NCBI GenBank assembly: GCA_904501945.1
Contig: CAJGCU010000074.1
Coordinates: 1 to 12,390, forward strand
Source of the DNA: an uncultured Bacteroidaceae bacterium
GTDB lineage: Bacteria > Bacteroidota > Bacteroidia > Bacteroidales > Bacteroidaceae
DNA length: 12,390 bases
Direction: 5' to 3'
Positions within the stretch are counted from its first letter, which is position 1. Each line of letters begins with the position of its first letter. Both the position numbers and the translations under genes were made by a program. The notes below the pieces were generated by a model, which was given only the letters and a program-made list of their open reading frames with translations, made no database searches and had not been told where the DNA came from. This document shows positions 7,065 through 12,390 of the stretch, piece after piece.

Positions 7065-8047
7065 ATGGCAGAAATAAAATGCATAGGAATCGTGACTTCT
7101 GGCAATGACGCCCCTGGCATGAACAGTGCCATCAGAGCCGTCACACGTTCAGCAATATATAACGGACTAAAAGTCAAGGCTGTTTACAGAGGCTACAAAG
7201 GACTCATCGACGGTGAAATCGTAGAGTTCGAGACCCAGAGTGTCAGCAATATCATCCAGCAAGGAGGAACCATTCTCAAATCGTCACCATCCAAAGACTT
7301 TATGAATGCCGACGGACGTAAAAAAGCCTACGAAAACATCGTCAAAGAGGGCATCGATGCACTCATTGTCATCGGAGGCGACGGCACCATTCATGGTGCA
7401 AGAGTATTTGCCCAAGAGTTTGACTATCCATGCATCGCCATCCCGGCCACCATTGATAACAATCTCTGCGGCACCGATACCACAATCGGCTACGATACAG
7501 CCCTCAACACCATCATGCAGACCGTTGATAAAATCCGCGATACAGCCACAAGCCACGAACGCCTTTTCTTTGTCGAAGTGATGGGCGATGGAGCAGGTTT
7601 TCTAGCCCTCAACGGCGGCATTGCAGCAGGTGCCGAAGAAGCAATCGTGCCTACAATCGAGATTGAAGAAGATCAGCTGCATCACTTCATCCAAAAAGGA
7701 TTCCGAAAGACCAAAGGCAGCTCTATCGTGCTTGTAGCAGCCACCAACGAACAGACAGGAGGCGCACTGCACTATGCAGAACTGGTCAAAAACCAATATC
7801 CCGAACTTGACGTACGCGTGTCCATTCTCGGACATCTGCAACGCGGTGGACATCCTTCCGCTCACGACCGCATCATTGCCAGCCGCATGGGAGCAGCCTC
7901 CATTCAGGCTCTCCTCAAGGGACTCCGCAACTAATGGTCGGCATTGACAATGACGAGATTGTTTACGTTCCCTTCTCACGCGCCATCAAAGACAATCGAG
8001 CCATAGACCGTAATCTGCTCGACATCCTGCACAACATCTCCATCTAA
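7065..8047 (+). pseudogene. pfkA: 6-phosphofructokinase paralogue, frameshifted and with eroded active site
   Basis: This is homologous to ATP-dependent phosphofructokinase (fructose 6-phosphate to fructose 1,6-bisphosphate, glycolysis). The first frame gives 289 residues and stops at 7932-7934. The last 37 residues of a normal Bacteroidota PfkA (MVGIDNDEIVYVPFSRAIK... to ...NISI) follow at once in the -1 frame, ending with TAA at 8045-8047. One missing base, turning a Val codon into the TA of TAATG, explains this. Several active-site positions also differ from the family as I recall it: N14 where GGDAPG has Gly, P75 in place of the ATP-site Arg72, N133 for Asp129, D175 for the fructose-6-phosphate Arg162, and A226 for Glu222 (E. 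coli numbers). Catalytic D131 (Asp127) and R260 (Arg243) remain. It looks like a dying or non-catalytic paralogue; a true PfkA elsewhere is expected. A sequencing error could explain the frameshift but not the substitutions. Confidence 0.75.
7934..8047 (+). other. Out-of-frame 3' fragment of pfkA
   Basis: This 37-codon open frame starts at an ATG that overlaps the upstream TAA stop (TAATG, 7932-7936). Its product MVGIDNDEIVYVPFSRAI and onward matches the conserved C-terminus of Bacteroidota PfkA and ends normally at TAA. It preserves protein-like sequence with no internal stop, so the shift is recent or the fragment is still made. Reinitiation at the overlapping ATG is conceivable. No classical X-XXY-YYZ slippery heptamer is visible just upstream, so programmed frameshifting is unlikely. 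Confidence 0.8.
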
Positions 8048-8100
8048 AACAAGAGACATATTTTACTATTCCCTATTAATAAAAAGTCACAGGAAATACT

Positions 8101-8144
8101 ATCGCACCCCTCGGGTCCGACATGTCGGACCCGAGGGGTGCGAT
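8101..8144. repeat. Perfect 44-bp GC-rich palindrome
   Basis: The two 22-base halves are exact reverse complements meeting at ACATGT (8120-8125), with no spacer. Thirty of 44 bases are G or C, far above the AT-rich flanks. The arm contains ACCCCTCGGGTC and its complement. It sits between pfkA and the convergent tRNA-Gln gene. It has no T-run after either arm, so it is not a canonical intrinsic terminator, though it could block polymerase or protect 3' ends. It resembles REP/BIME-like intergenic palindromes in style; whether it recurs in the genome cannot be seen here. Confidence 0.9.
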
Positions 8145-8150
8145 GAACCA

Positions 8151-8165
8151 GACCCGAGGGGTACG
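8151..8165 (+). repeat. Third half-copy of the palindrome arm
   Basis: GACCCGAGGGGTACG repeats the right arm of the palindrome (8128-8142, GACCCGAGGGGTGCG) with one difference, 23 bases downstream and in the same orientation. It could pair with the left arm instead of the right arm, giving two mutually exclusive hairpins, or it may be the remnant of a second unit of a repeated element. Confidence 0.8.
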
Positions 8166-8220
8166 TTTAAGTAATCCAATAGATTGATAATTAAAAAACG
8201 AGGCTGGATGGAAAAAAACA

Positions 8221-8251
8221 ACAAAAAAGGCTTCAGAAAATCTGAAGCCTT
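8221..8251 (-). terminator. Intrinsic terminator of tRNA-Gln
   Basis: An 11-bp perfect stem (8227-8237 with 8241-8251, AAGGCTTCAGA and its complement) closes a three-base loop. Read on the minus strand it is followed by a T-run (the A-run 8223-8228 on the plus strand). It begins eight bases beyond the 3' end of the tRNA, which fits a monocistronic tRNA terminator. Confidence 0.9.
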
Positions 8252-8258
8252 AACAGCG

Positions 8259-8330
8259 TTGGGATATATGGACTCGAACCATAAATAACAGGACCAGAAT
8301 CTGTTGTGTTGCCAATTACACCATATCCCA
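8259..8330 (-). tRNA. tRNA-Gln (anticodon CUG)
   Basis: Reading the minus strand, TGGGATA (8330-8324) pairs fully with TATCCCA (8266-8260) as a 7-bp acceptor stem, with discriminator A at 8259. The T-arm is TATGG-TTCGAGT-CCATA. The anticodon loop TTCTGGT has CTG at 8297-8295, reading CAG glutamine codons. The anticodon stem pairs four of five positions, with an A-C mismatch at 31-39 next to the loop (8300 and 8292). The U-A-like first acceptor pair is typical of tRNA-Gln. CCA is not encoded. The gene is 72 bases, has its own promoter and terminator, and converges on pfkA. Confidence 0.95.
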
Positions 8331-8380
8331 ATTTCTTTCTGCAACCACCGACCGAGTCCCCCTCTTTCGGAATTGCGATG

Positions 8381-8411
8381 CAAAGGTAGTGGTTTTTCGG
8401 AAACTGACAAA
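8381..8411 (-). promoter_or_regulatory. Bacteroidota-type promoter for tRNA-Gln
   Basis: On the minus strand there is an exact TAnnTTTG -7 box (TACCTTTG, plus-strand 8381-8388) and a TTTG -33 box (plus-strand 8408-8411), separated by 19 bases, the consensus spacing for the primary sigma factor of this phylum. It lies 51 bases upstream of the mature tRNA 5' end, leaving a short leader for RNase P to remove. Confidence 0.8.
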
Positions 8412-8482
8412 AAGAAATCGGTTTTTTTTTCACTTGAATGTGATTTTTCTTTTTCAAGAACTAGAATAACAGAGGAATTCCG

Positions 8483-8490
8483 TAAATTTG
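8483..8490 (+). promoter_or_regulatory. surE: Putative -7 box upstream of surE
   Basis: TAAATTTG is an exact TAnnTTTG match ending 20 bases before the surE ATG. No good TTTG -33 box is seen at the expected distance. The 5' untranslated region would be short. This suggests the surE-lpxB transcript starts here, after the tRNA, and is separate from the cmk-to-pfkA run. Confidence 0.6.
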
Positions 8491-8510
8491 TAGTCAAGAA
8501 TAAAGAAAAA

Positions 8511-9287
8511 ATGGAAAAACTCATATTTATAAGCAACGACGATGGAGTTGCTGCGGCTGGTATCAACCAGCTTGCAGAAATGGCAAGAAAATTTGGCGAT
8601 GTGTTCATCGTTGCTCCAGATAGCGGACGAAGTGGCGCAAGCATGAGCATTAGCAGCCATTCTCCTGTCAGAAATACGTTTATCAAACATGAAGAAGGGT
8701 CTGACACGAGGGGAAGCCTGACGGTATGGTCATGCACAGGCACTCCGAACGACTGTACAAAGATGGCATTCGAAAAACTGCTGCCACGCCGTCCAGATTT
8801 AGTGTTAGGCGGCATTAACCATGGCGACAACTGCGCAGTGAACGCTCATTATTCGGGCACGATGTCTATTGCTTTAGAGGGCTGCATCAAGCAAGTTCCT
8901 TCAATAGCCTTCTCAAGCGGAAAGTCTGCTAAAGACGCAGACTTCAGCTACATGGAAAAAGAGGTGGAGAAACTCATCAAGATGGCACTGGAAGAAGGCT
9001 TCCCTTTGGGTGTATGCCTCAATGTCAATGTCCCCGACATTGAAAAAACTAAGGGAATGAAAATCTGCAAGATGGGACTTGGAGAATGGCATGAAGAATG
9101 GCAGGAACGAGACCATCCATGGGGCGGGAAATATTACTGGATTGCAGGCTATTATGCCCCTTATGACATCAACGACGAAGAAAGTGACACATGGGCATAC
9201 GAGAATGGCTATGTAGCAGTTACGCCCTTGCAGCTTGACATGACGGCATATTCGTTTCTGAAGCAATTTGAGAAGAATATTCAATAA
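8511..9287 (+). CDS. surE: 5'/3'-nucleotidase SurE
   Basis: SurE is a metal-dependent phosphatase that dephosphorylates nucleoside 5'- and 3'-monophosphates (and polyphosphate in some species), in the cytoplasm. The 258-residue protein begins with the family hallmark MEKLIFISNDDG, giving metal ligands D10 and D11, followed by the APDSGRSGASMS loop (35-46, with a ligand Ser near 42) and GGINHGDN (100-107) with the Asn ligand, then HYSGT (113-117) and ALEG (121-124). The length is normal. The frame is open back to 8304, but that part runs through the tRNA gene and promoter and is not coding; ATG at 8511 directly precedes the conserved strand. lpxB follows 34 bases downstream, an arrangement common in Bacteroidota as I recall. 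Confidence 0.95.
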   Translation: MEKLIFISNDDGVAAAGINQLAEMARKFGDVFIVAPDSGRSGASMSISSHSPVRNTFIKHEEGSDTRGSLTVWSCTGTPNDCTKMAFEKLLPRRPDLVLGGINHGDNCAVNAHYSGTMSIALEGCIKQVPSIAFSSGKSAKDADFSYMEKEVEKLIKMALEEGFPLGVCLNVNVPDIEKTKGMKICKMGLGEWHEEWQERDHPWGGKYYWIAGYYAPYDINDEESDTWAYENGYVAVTPLQLDMTAYSFLKQFEKNIQ

Positions 9288-9321
9288 GAAACAGGAATCA
9301 CCTTTCATTCGCTTTTCGACC

Positions 9322-10437
9322 ATGAGATACTACCTTATTGCAGGAGAAGCATCGGGAGACCTACACGCATCCAACCTGATGGCTGCCATACTGGAGGAAG
9401 ACCCTGAAGCGGAGTTTCGATTCTACGGCGGCGACAAAATGGTTTCCGTGGGAGGCACTTTAGTAAAGCACTACCGTGAACTAGCCTATATGGGTTTTAT
9501 CCCAGTGCTGCTACATCTTCCTACCATCCTGAAAAACATGAGCTTGTGCAAGAAAGACATTGCGCAATGGTGTCCCGATGTTGTCATTTTGGTAGATTAT
9601 CCTGGCTTCAACTTGGATATTGCCAAGTATGTGCATTCGCAAGGCATCTGCAAAGTGTTTTATTACATCAGTCCGAAGATTTGGGCATGGAAGGAATACA
9701 GAATCAAGAACATCAAGAGAGACGTGGATGAACTGTTTTCCATTCTTCCATTTGAAGTAGAATGGTTTGCAGAGAGAAATTTCCCTATCCATTATGTGGG
9801 TAATCCTTGCGTTGATGCTGTAGCCCAAGCCTTGAAAAAAATGCCTGCAAAGAACCAGCAGAAAAAGCAGATTGCCATTCTAGCCGGAAGCCGCAAACAG
9901 GAAATCAAGGATAACCTAAGCATGATGCTTGAAGCTGCCTCCACATTCAAGGACTACAAACTTGTCATCGCAGGTGCTCCTAACATAGATGTCGACTATT
10001 ATAAGAAGTTCATCCCCAATCACATAGAGACAAATATCATTTTCGGACGGACATACAACATCCTGAGAGAATCAGAAGCAGCCCTTGTCACTTCAGGAAC
10101 CGCCACACTCGAAACTGCCATTCTACGAGTACCACAAGTCGTATGCTATTACATCCCTGCAGGAAAGTTCGTATCTTGGCTCAGAAAAAAAATCCTGAAA
10201 GTCAAATACATATCGCTTGTCAATTTAGTGGCAGGAAAAGAAATTGTACAAGAACTTGTTGCCGACAGAATGACGGTGGACAACATTATCAAGTATCTCG
10301 GAGACATTCTACCAACAGGGCAAGGAAGACGACAAATGCTCAACGAGTATGAAACAATGAATCAGATACTTGGAGGTGAAGGAGCAAGCCATAAAGCAGC
10401 CAAAAAGATGGTCAACATATTGAAAAGAACCCACTAA
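9322..10437 (+). CDS. lpxB: Lipid-A-disaccharide synthase
   Basis: This GT19 glycosyltransferase joins UDP-diacylglucosamine to lipid X to form the lipid A disaccharide at the inner face of the inner membrane, in the Raetz pathway. The 371-residue protein opens with the signature LIAGEASGDLHASNLM (5-20), and has VDYPGFNLDIAK (91-102), YYISPKIWAWKEYRI (114-128), YVGNP (158-162), the nucleotide-binding LAGSRKQEI (187-195) and VTSGTATLETA (256-266). All family landmarks are present and the length is typical. The frame extends back to an ATG at 9268 inside surE, but the added 18 residues are not family-like; the start at 9322 puts MRYYLIAGEASGD at the N-terminus. It is followed after 15 bases by a small gene in the same transcript. 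Confidence 0.95.
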   Translation: MRYYLIAGEASGDLHASNLMAAILEEDPEAEFRFYGGDKMVSVGGTLVKHYRELAYMGFIPVLLHLPTILKNMSLCKKDIAQWCPDVVILVDYPGFNLDIAKYVHSQGICKVFYYISPKIWAWKEYRIKNIKRDVDELFSILPFEVEWFAERNFPIHYVGNPCVDAVAQALKKMPAKNQQKKQIAILAGSRKQEIKDNLSMMLEAASTFKDYKLVIAGAPNIDVDYYKKFIPNHIETNIIFGRTYNILRESEAALVTSGTATLETAILRVPQVVCYYIPAGKFVSWLRKKILKVKYISLVNLVAGKEIVQELVADRMTVDNIIKYLGDILPTGQGRRQMLNEYETMNQILGGEGASHKAAKKMVNILKRTH

Positions 10438-10452
10438 CACATAGTATAATAT

Positions 10453-10704
10453 ATGGATTACAAGCCAACATTCACAAAAGAAGAGATAGAAGATATCATC
10501 CAATGGTTTTCCACCCACAAACTGGAGCAAGACATTGATTTAGGCAACGGAGTACACATCAGAGAACTGGACACCGCTTTGAAACAGCTTGTACACATTG
10601 CCAGAACGCGGTATGACAATAGAGTCTTTTCTGGACAAATCTATATGCTGTTCAAGATTAAGGATGAACTCATCAAACAAGGAAAGGTGCTGGGCGAAAA
10701 GTAA
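10453..10704 (+). CDS. Small acidic/helical protein of unknown function
   Basis: This is an 83-residue protein I do not recognise. It is predicted mostly helical and soluble: the N-terminal segment FTKEEIEDIIQWFSTHK, a short LGNGVHI turn (30-36), then a long helix-like stretch (37-64) and the C-terminal FKIKDELIKQGKVLGEK (67-83). It has no cysteine, signal peptide or membrane segment. It lies 15 bases after lpxB and its end forms part of the transcription terminator, so it closes the surE-lpxB transcript. Codon use and protein-like composition match the neighbours. I believe similar small proteins occur beside lpxB in other Bacteroidales, but that is recollection. No function can be assigned. 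Confidence 0.75.
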   Translation: MDYKPTFTKEEIEDIIQWFSTHKLEQDIDLGNGVHIRELDTALKQLVHIARTRYDNRVFSGQIYMLFKIKDELIKQGKVLGEK

Positions 10705-10726
10705 ATAAATTCCCAGCACCTTTTTT
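10683..10726 (+). terminator. Intrinsic terminator at end of surE-lpxB transcript
   Basis: A 12-bp perfect stem (10683-10694 AAAGGTGCTGGG with 10712-10723) encloses a 17-base loop and runs into TTTTTT (10721-10726). The left arm encodes residues of the last codons of the small protein and the loop contains its TAA, so coding sequence and terminator overlap. The weaker A-run on the other side could also help to stop rsmA transcripts coming from the right. Confidence 0.88.
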
Positions 10727-10804
10727 GTGAGTTTCCGCATCTGACGACTATTTCTGTATTCGACTCACAATCAATATAATGAAAAATAAGGATTTCAGAA
10801 AAAA

Positions 10805-11590
10805 CTATTTACCCAATTCAACAGCAACCCTCTTTGTCAATTCCACATAGTCCTGAACTGAAAGCTGTTCTGGACGTTTCGTGAACAATGCATCTTCCAG
10901 CATCGGAGAATCCTTGCCCAAAATCTGCTTCATGCCATTGCGCAGCATCTTTCTGCGCATAGTGAACACCGTCTTCACGATGCGGCGGAATAGCTGCTCA
11001 TCACATCCAAGCTCAGTCTTCTCATTACGAGTGATACGGATAACTGCACTCTTCACCTTAGGAGGCGGATTAAACACGTGCTCATCCACCGTGAACAAAT
11101 ATTCCACATCATACCAAGCCTGAATCAGCACACTCAGTACGCCATACGTCTTACTGCCTGGAGCTGCAGCCATACGTTCCGCCACTTCCTTCTGAATCAT
11201 ACCCGTGCAGCATGGTATCAAGTCTCTGTTTTCCACCATCTTGAAAAAAATCTGAGATGATATGTTATAGGGATAATTGCCCGTCAGAACAAAAGGACGC
11301 CCATCAAAAACGGTTTGCAGATTCATCTGAAGGAAGTCGCCCTCTATGATATTGTCGCCCAGTTCTGGAAAATGTTCACGCAGATAAGGCACAGAGTCAA
11401 AGTCAATCTCCACAACCTTAAATTCCCGATTCTTCTTTAATATATATTGTGTCAGTACTCCCATGCCAGGCCCTACTTCAAGCACAGGAATGTCAGGACA
11501 GGCATCCACCGTATCTGCAATGCGACGAGCCACGTTGAGGTCGGTAAGGAAATGCTGACCCAAGAATTTCTTTGGTTTTACGCTATTCAC
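10805..11590 (-). CDS. rsmA: 16S rRNA (adenine1518/1519-N6)-dimethyltransferase
   Basis: RsmA (KsgA) uses S-adenosylmethionine to dimethylate two adjacent adenines in the 3' terminal hairpin of 16S rRNA, a late step of small-subunit assembly. The 261-residue protein has the N-terminal KPKKFLGQHFL (5-15), the SAM-binding EVGPGMG (38-44), acidic E61 at the end of strand 2, the GDF segment (84-86), the catalytic GNYPYNIS motif (104-111), QKEVAERM (133-140) and FNPPPKVKSAV in the C-terminal half. The start codon is GTG at 11590-11588; no ATG lies upstream in frame, and the homology begins right there. The stop is TAG. It converges with the lpxB transcript and is divergent from the flippase-like gene. 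Confidence 0.95.
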   Translation of the reverse strand: MNSVKPKKFLGQHFLTDLNVARRIADTVDACPDIPVLEVGPGMGVLTQYILKKNREFKVVEIDFDSVPYLREHFPELGDNIIEGDFLQMNLQTVFDGRPFVLTGNYPYNISSQIFFKMVENRDLIPCCTGMIQKEVAERMAAAPGSKTYGVLSVLIQAWYDVEYLFTVDEHVFNPPPKVKSAVIRITRNEKTELGCDEQLFRRIVKTVFTMRRKMLRNGMKQILGKDSPMLEDALFTKRPEQLSVQDYVELTKRVAVELGK

Positions 11591-11605
11591 AAAAAAAAAT
11601 ACGAT

Positions 11606-11630
11606 TTATGAATTATCAATTATGAATTAT
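11606..11630. repeat. Short AT-rich direct repeat
   Basis: TTATGAATTAT occurs twice (11606-11616 and 11620-11630), separated by CAA, giving a 14-base period. Each unit contains the small palindrome AATT. It lies between the rsmA start and the plus-strand -7 box. It may be an AT-rich upstream element or a replication-slippage product; no function is evident. Confidence 0.6.
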
Positions 11631-11634
11631 TTTG

Positions 11635-11642
11635 TACCTTTG
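11635..11642 (+). promoter_or_regulatory. Putative -7 box for the flippase-like gene
   Basis: TACCTTTG matches TAnnTTTG exactly and is preceded by AT-rich repeats, though no clear TTTG -33 box lies 19-21 bases upstream. Transcription from here would give a leader of about 95 bases to the ATG at 11743. Confidence 0.5.
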
Positions 11643-11723
11643 TAGAGCAAAGAAAGTGCAAAATTATACCCTTCCGTGGATTCACTCCCTAAAGAGATTG
11701 CACTGCTTGCTCAAATTCTGATG

Positions 11724-11754
11724 CAAAGATACAACTTTTTTGATGATCAGCAAT
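11724..11754 (-). promoter_or_regulatory. rsmA: Putative promoter for rsmA
   Basis: On the minus strand TATCTTTG (plus-strand 11724-11731) is an exact TAnnTTTG box, with ATTG, a near match to TTTG, 19 bases upstream (11751-11754). The leader to the rsmA GTG would be about 125 bases. A second exact box, TAATTTTG, lies at 11659-11666 on the same strand without a clear -33 element, so the main start is uncertain. Confidence 0.55.
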
Positions 11755-12390
11755 AAAACACTGAAAAAGGCTATCAACATTGCCATTCCTTTTGTGTTAG
11801 GCGGCAGCATTCTATGGTGGATGTATCGCAACACCGACTTTCAGGAAATTGAGAACACAGTCCTCTACAAAATGGACTGGGGATGGATGCTTTTTTCTTT
11901 GGTATTTGGTATCACCGCCCAATTGTTCCGTGGCATCAGATGGCAGCAGACCCTCGAACCCATCGGCGAAAAACCACGCTGGTCAGACTGCATCCATGCT
12001 GTATTCATCTCTTACGCTTCAAGCCTCATCATACCACGCAGCGGAGAGTTTGCCCGTTGCGCTATTCTAGCAAAGTACGACAACGTATCCTTCACGAAAG
12101 CATTGGGAACCGTTGTAACCGAAAGAGTCATCGACTCGCTGCTCATCCTAGTCATCACTGCAGCAGTCATTCTTTCACAATTTCCTGTCTTCAATACATT
12201 CTTCAATCACACAGGAACGAATTTAGAGCAGACGCTGCGAGAATTCACCACAACAGGCTACATAGTCACAGCCATCTGCCTCGTTATCACCATAGGCTTC
12301 ATTTGGCTCATCCTGAAGAAGTTCACCCTCATGACCAAGCTCAAAGCCATTGTTGCCAACATCAAGGAAGGAGTTCTTTCCCTTAAAGAC
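11743..12390 (+). CDS. Flippase-like (UPF0104/LPG-synthase TM domain) membrane protein, 3' truncated
   Basis: From ATG at 11743 the frame stays open for 216 codons to the window edge. It is an integral membrane protein with hydrophobic segments at about residues 11-28, 47-62, 84-98, 129-147 and 173-191. It carries the motifs of the lysylphosphatidylglycerol-synthase transmembrane family: RGIRWQQTL (63-71), PRSGEFARCAIL (98-109) and GTVVTERVIDSLL (122-134). Relatives flip or help export lipids or lipid-linked sugars, but most members, including Bacteroidota ones, are uncharacterised. The catalytic LPG synthase domain, if any, would lie outside the window; family size (roughly 320-350 residues) suggests the membrane domain alone. 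It is divergent from rsmA. The family assignment is good; the substrate is unknown. Confidence 0.82.
   Translation, partial: MISNKTLKKAINIAIPFVLGGSILWWMYRNTDFQEIENTVLYKMDWGWMLFSLVFGITAQLFRGIRWQQTLEPIGEKPRWSDCIHAVFISYASSLIIPRSGEFARCAILAKYDNVSFTKALGTVVTERVIDSLLILVITAAVILSQFPVFNTFFNHTGTNLEQTLREFTTTGYIVTAICLVITIGFIWLILKKFTLMTKLKAIVANIKEGVLSLKD

Noticed and set aside
7915..7940. Programmed -1 frameshifting in pfkA
   Set aside because: No X-XXY-YYZ slippery heptamer or obvious downstream pseudoknot was seen; a simple base loss explains the data better.
8101..8144. Palindrome as intrinsic terminator of pfkA
   Set aside because: No T-run follows on either strand, unlike the two clear terminators at 8221-8251 and 10683-10726.
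8433..8458. CTTGAA...TTCAAG inverted repeat between the tRNA and surE promoters
   Set aside because: Only six bases per arm in a T-rich stretch; could arise by chance and has no clear partner function.
8304..8510. N-terminal extension of surE to an ATG at 8304
   Set aside because: The extension runs antisense through the tRNA gene and promoter; SurE homology begins exactly at the ATG at 8511.
8099..8830. Long minus-strand open frame (243 codons) across the palindrome, tRNA-Gln and the start of surE
   Set aside because: It overlaps a clear tRNA, its promoter and terminator, and conserved surE coding sequence, and its product has low-complexity, non-domain character.
9268..9321. Upstream ATG for lpxB inside surE
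   Set aside because: LpxB proteins begin close to the YYLIAGEASGD strand; the 18 extra residues are not typical. It remains a possible alternative start.
11883..12386. Plus-strand open frame of 167 codons near the right edge
   Set aside because: It is His/Arg/Ser-rich with no domain; the frame starting at 11743 gives a membrane protein with recognised family motifs and covers the same DNA.
1..12390. CRISPR array, insertion sequence, prophage or toxin-antitoxin pair
   Set aside because: No regularly spaced repeats, transposase or integrase motifs, or small paired toxin-like genes were found on either strand.

Overview
The window looks like chromosome from a Bacteroidales bacterium, most likely Prevotellaceae (Prevotella/Segatella-like). 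The signs are a PorQ-type outer-membrane protein (specific to Bacteroidota), DUF1573 repeats, several exact matches to the Bacteroidota -7 promoter box TAnnTTTG, few Shine-Dalgarno sequences, and tightly packed core genes. I see no phage, transposase, plasmid or CRISPR signal. The genus is an inference.

Layout. (1) 1-8047 is one long plus-strand run: the 3' end of a DUF1573 protein, meaB (MMAA/ArgK-family GTPase), porQ (type IX secretion-associated), cmk, ispH, three genes that look like a sugar-nucleotide cassette (FdtA/WxcM-like cupin, GNAT/FemAB-like acyltransferase, DegT/StrS aminotransferase), then a decayed pfkA paralogue. Gene overlaps at meaB/porQ, ispH/cupin, cupin/acyltransferase and acyltransferase/aminotransferase suggest translational coupling. 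(2) 8048-8510 is non-coding: a perfect 44-bp GC-rich palindrome with a third half-copy, an intrinsic terminator, tRNA-Gln(CUG) on the minus strand with a well-formed promoter, and a -7 box for surE. (3) 8511-10726 on the plus strand holds surE, lpxB, a small unrecognised protein and an intrinsic terminator. (4) rsmA runs on the minus strand (10805-11590) and is divergent from a multi-TM flippase-like gene (11743 to the window end) across an AT-rich promoter region.

Most genes are envelope or housekeeping functions: isoprenoid precursor synthesis (ispH), nucleotide supply (cmk), lipid A (lpxB), rRNA methylation (rsmA), nucleotide/phosphate turnover (surE) and secretion (porQ). The cupin/acyltransferase/aminotransferase trio resembles a route to an N-acylated 3-amino-3,6-dideoxy sugar for a surface glycan, and it sits between ispH and pfkA.

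The two strongest oddities are the pfkA gene and the palindrome. pfkA has a -1 frameshift just before its last 38 codons and has also lost several catalytic or substrate-binding residues. I found no clear sign of a wholly new multi-gene system; the region is mostly ordinary core genome.
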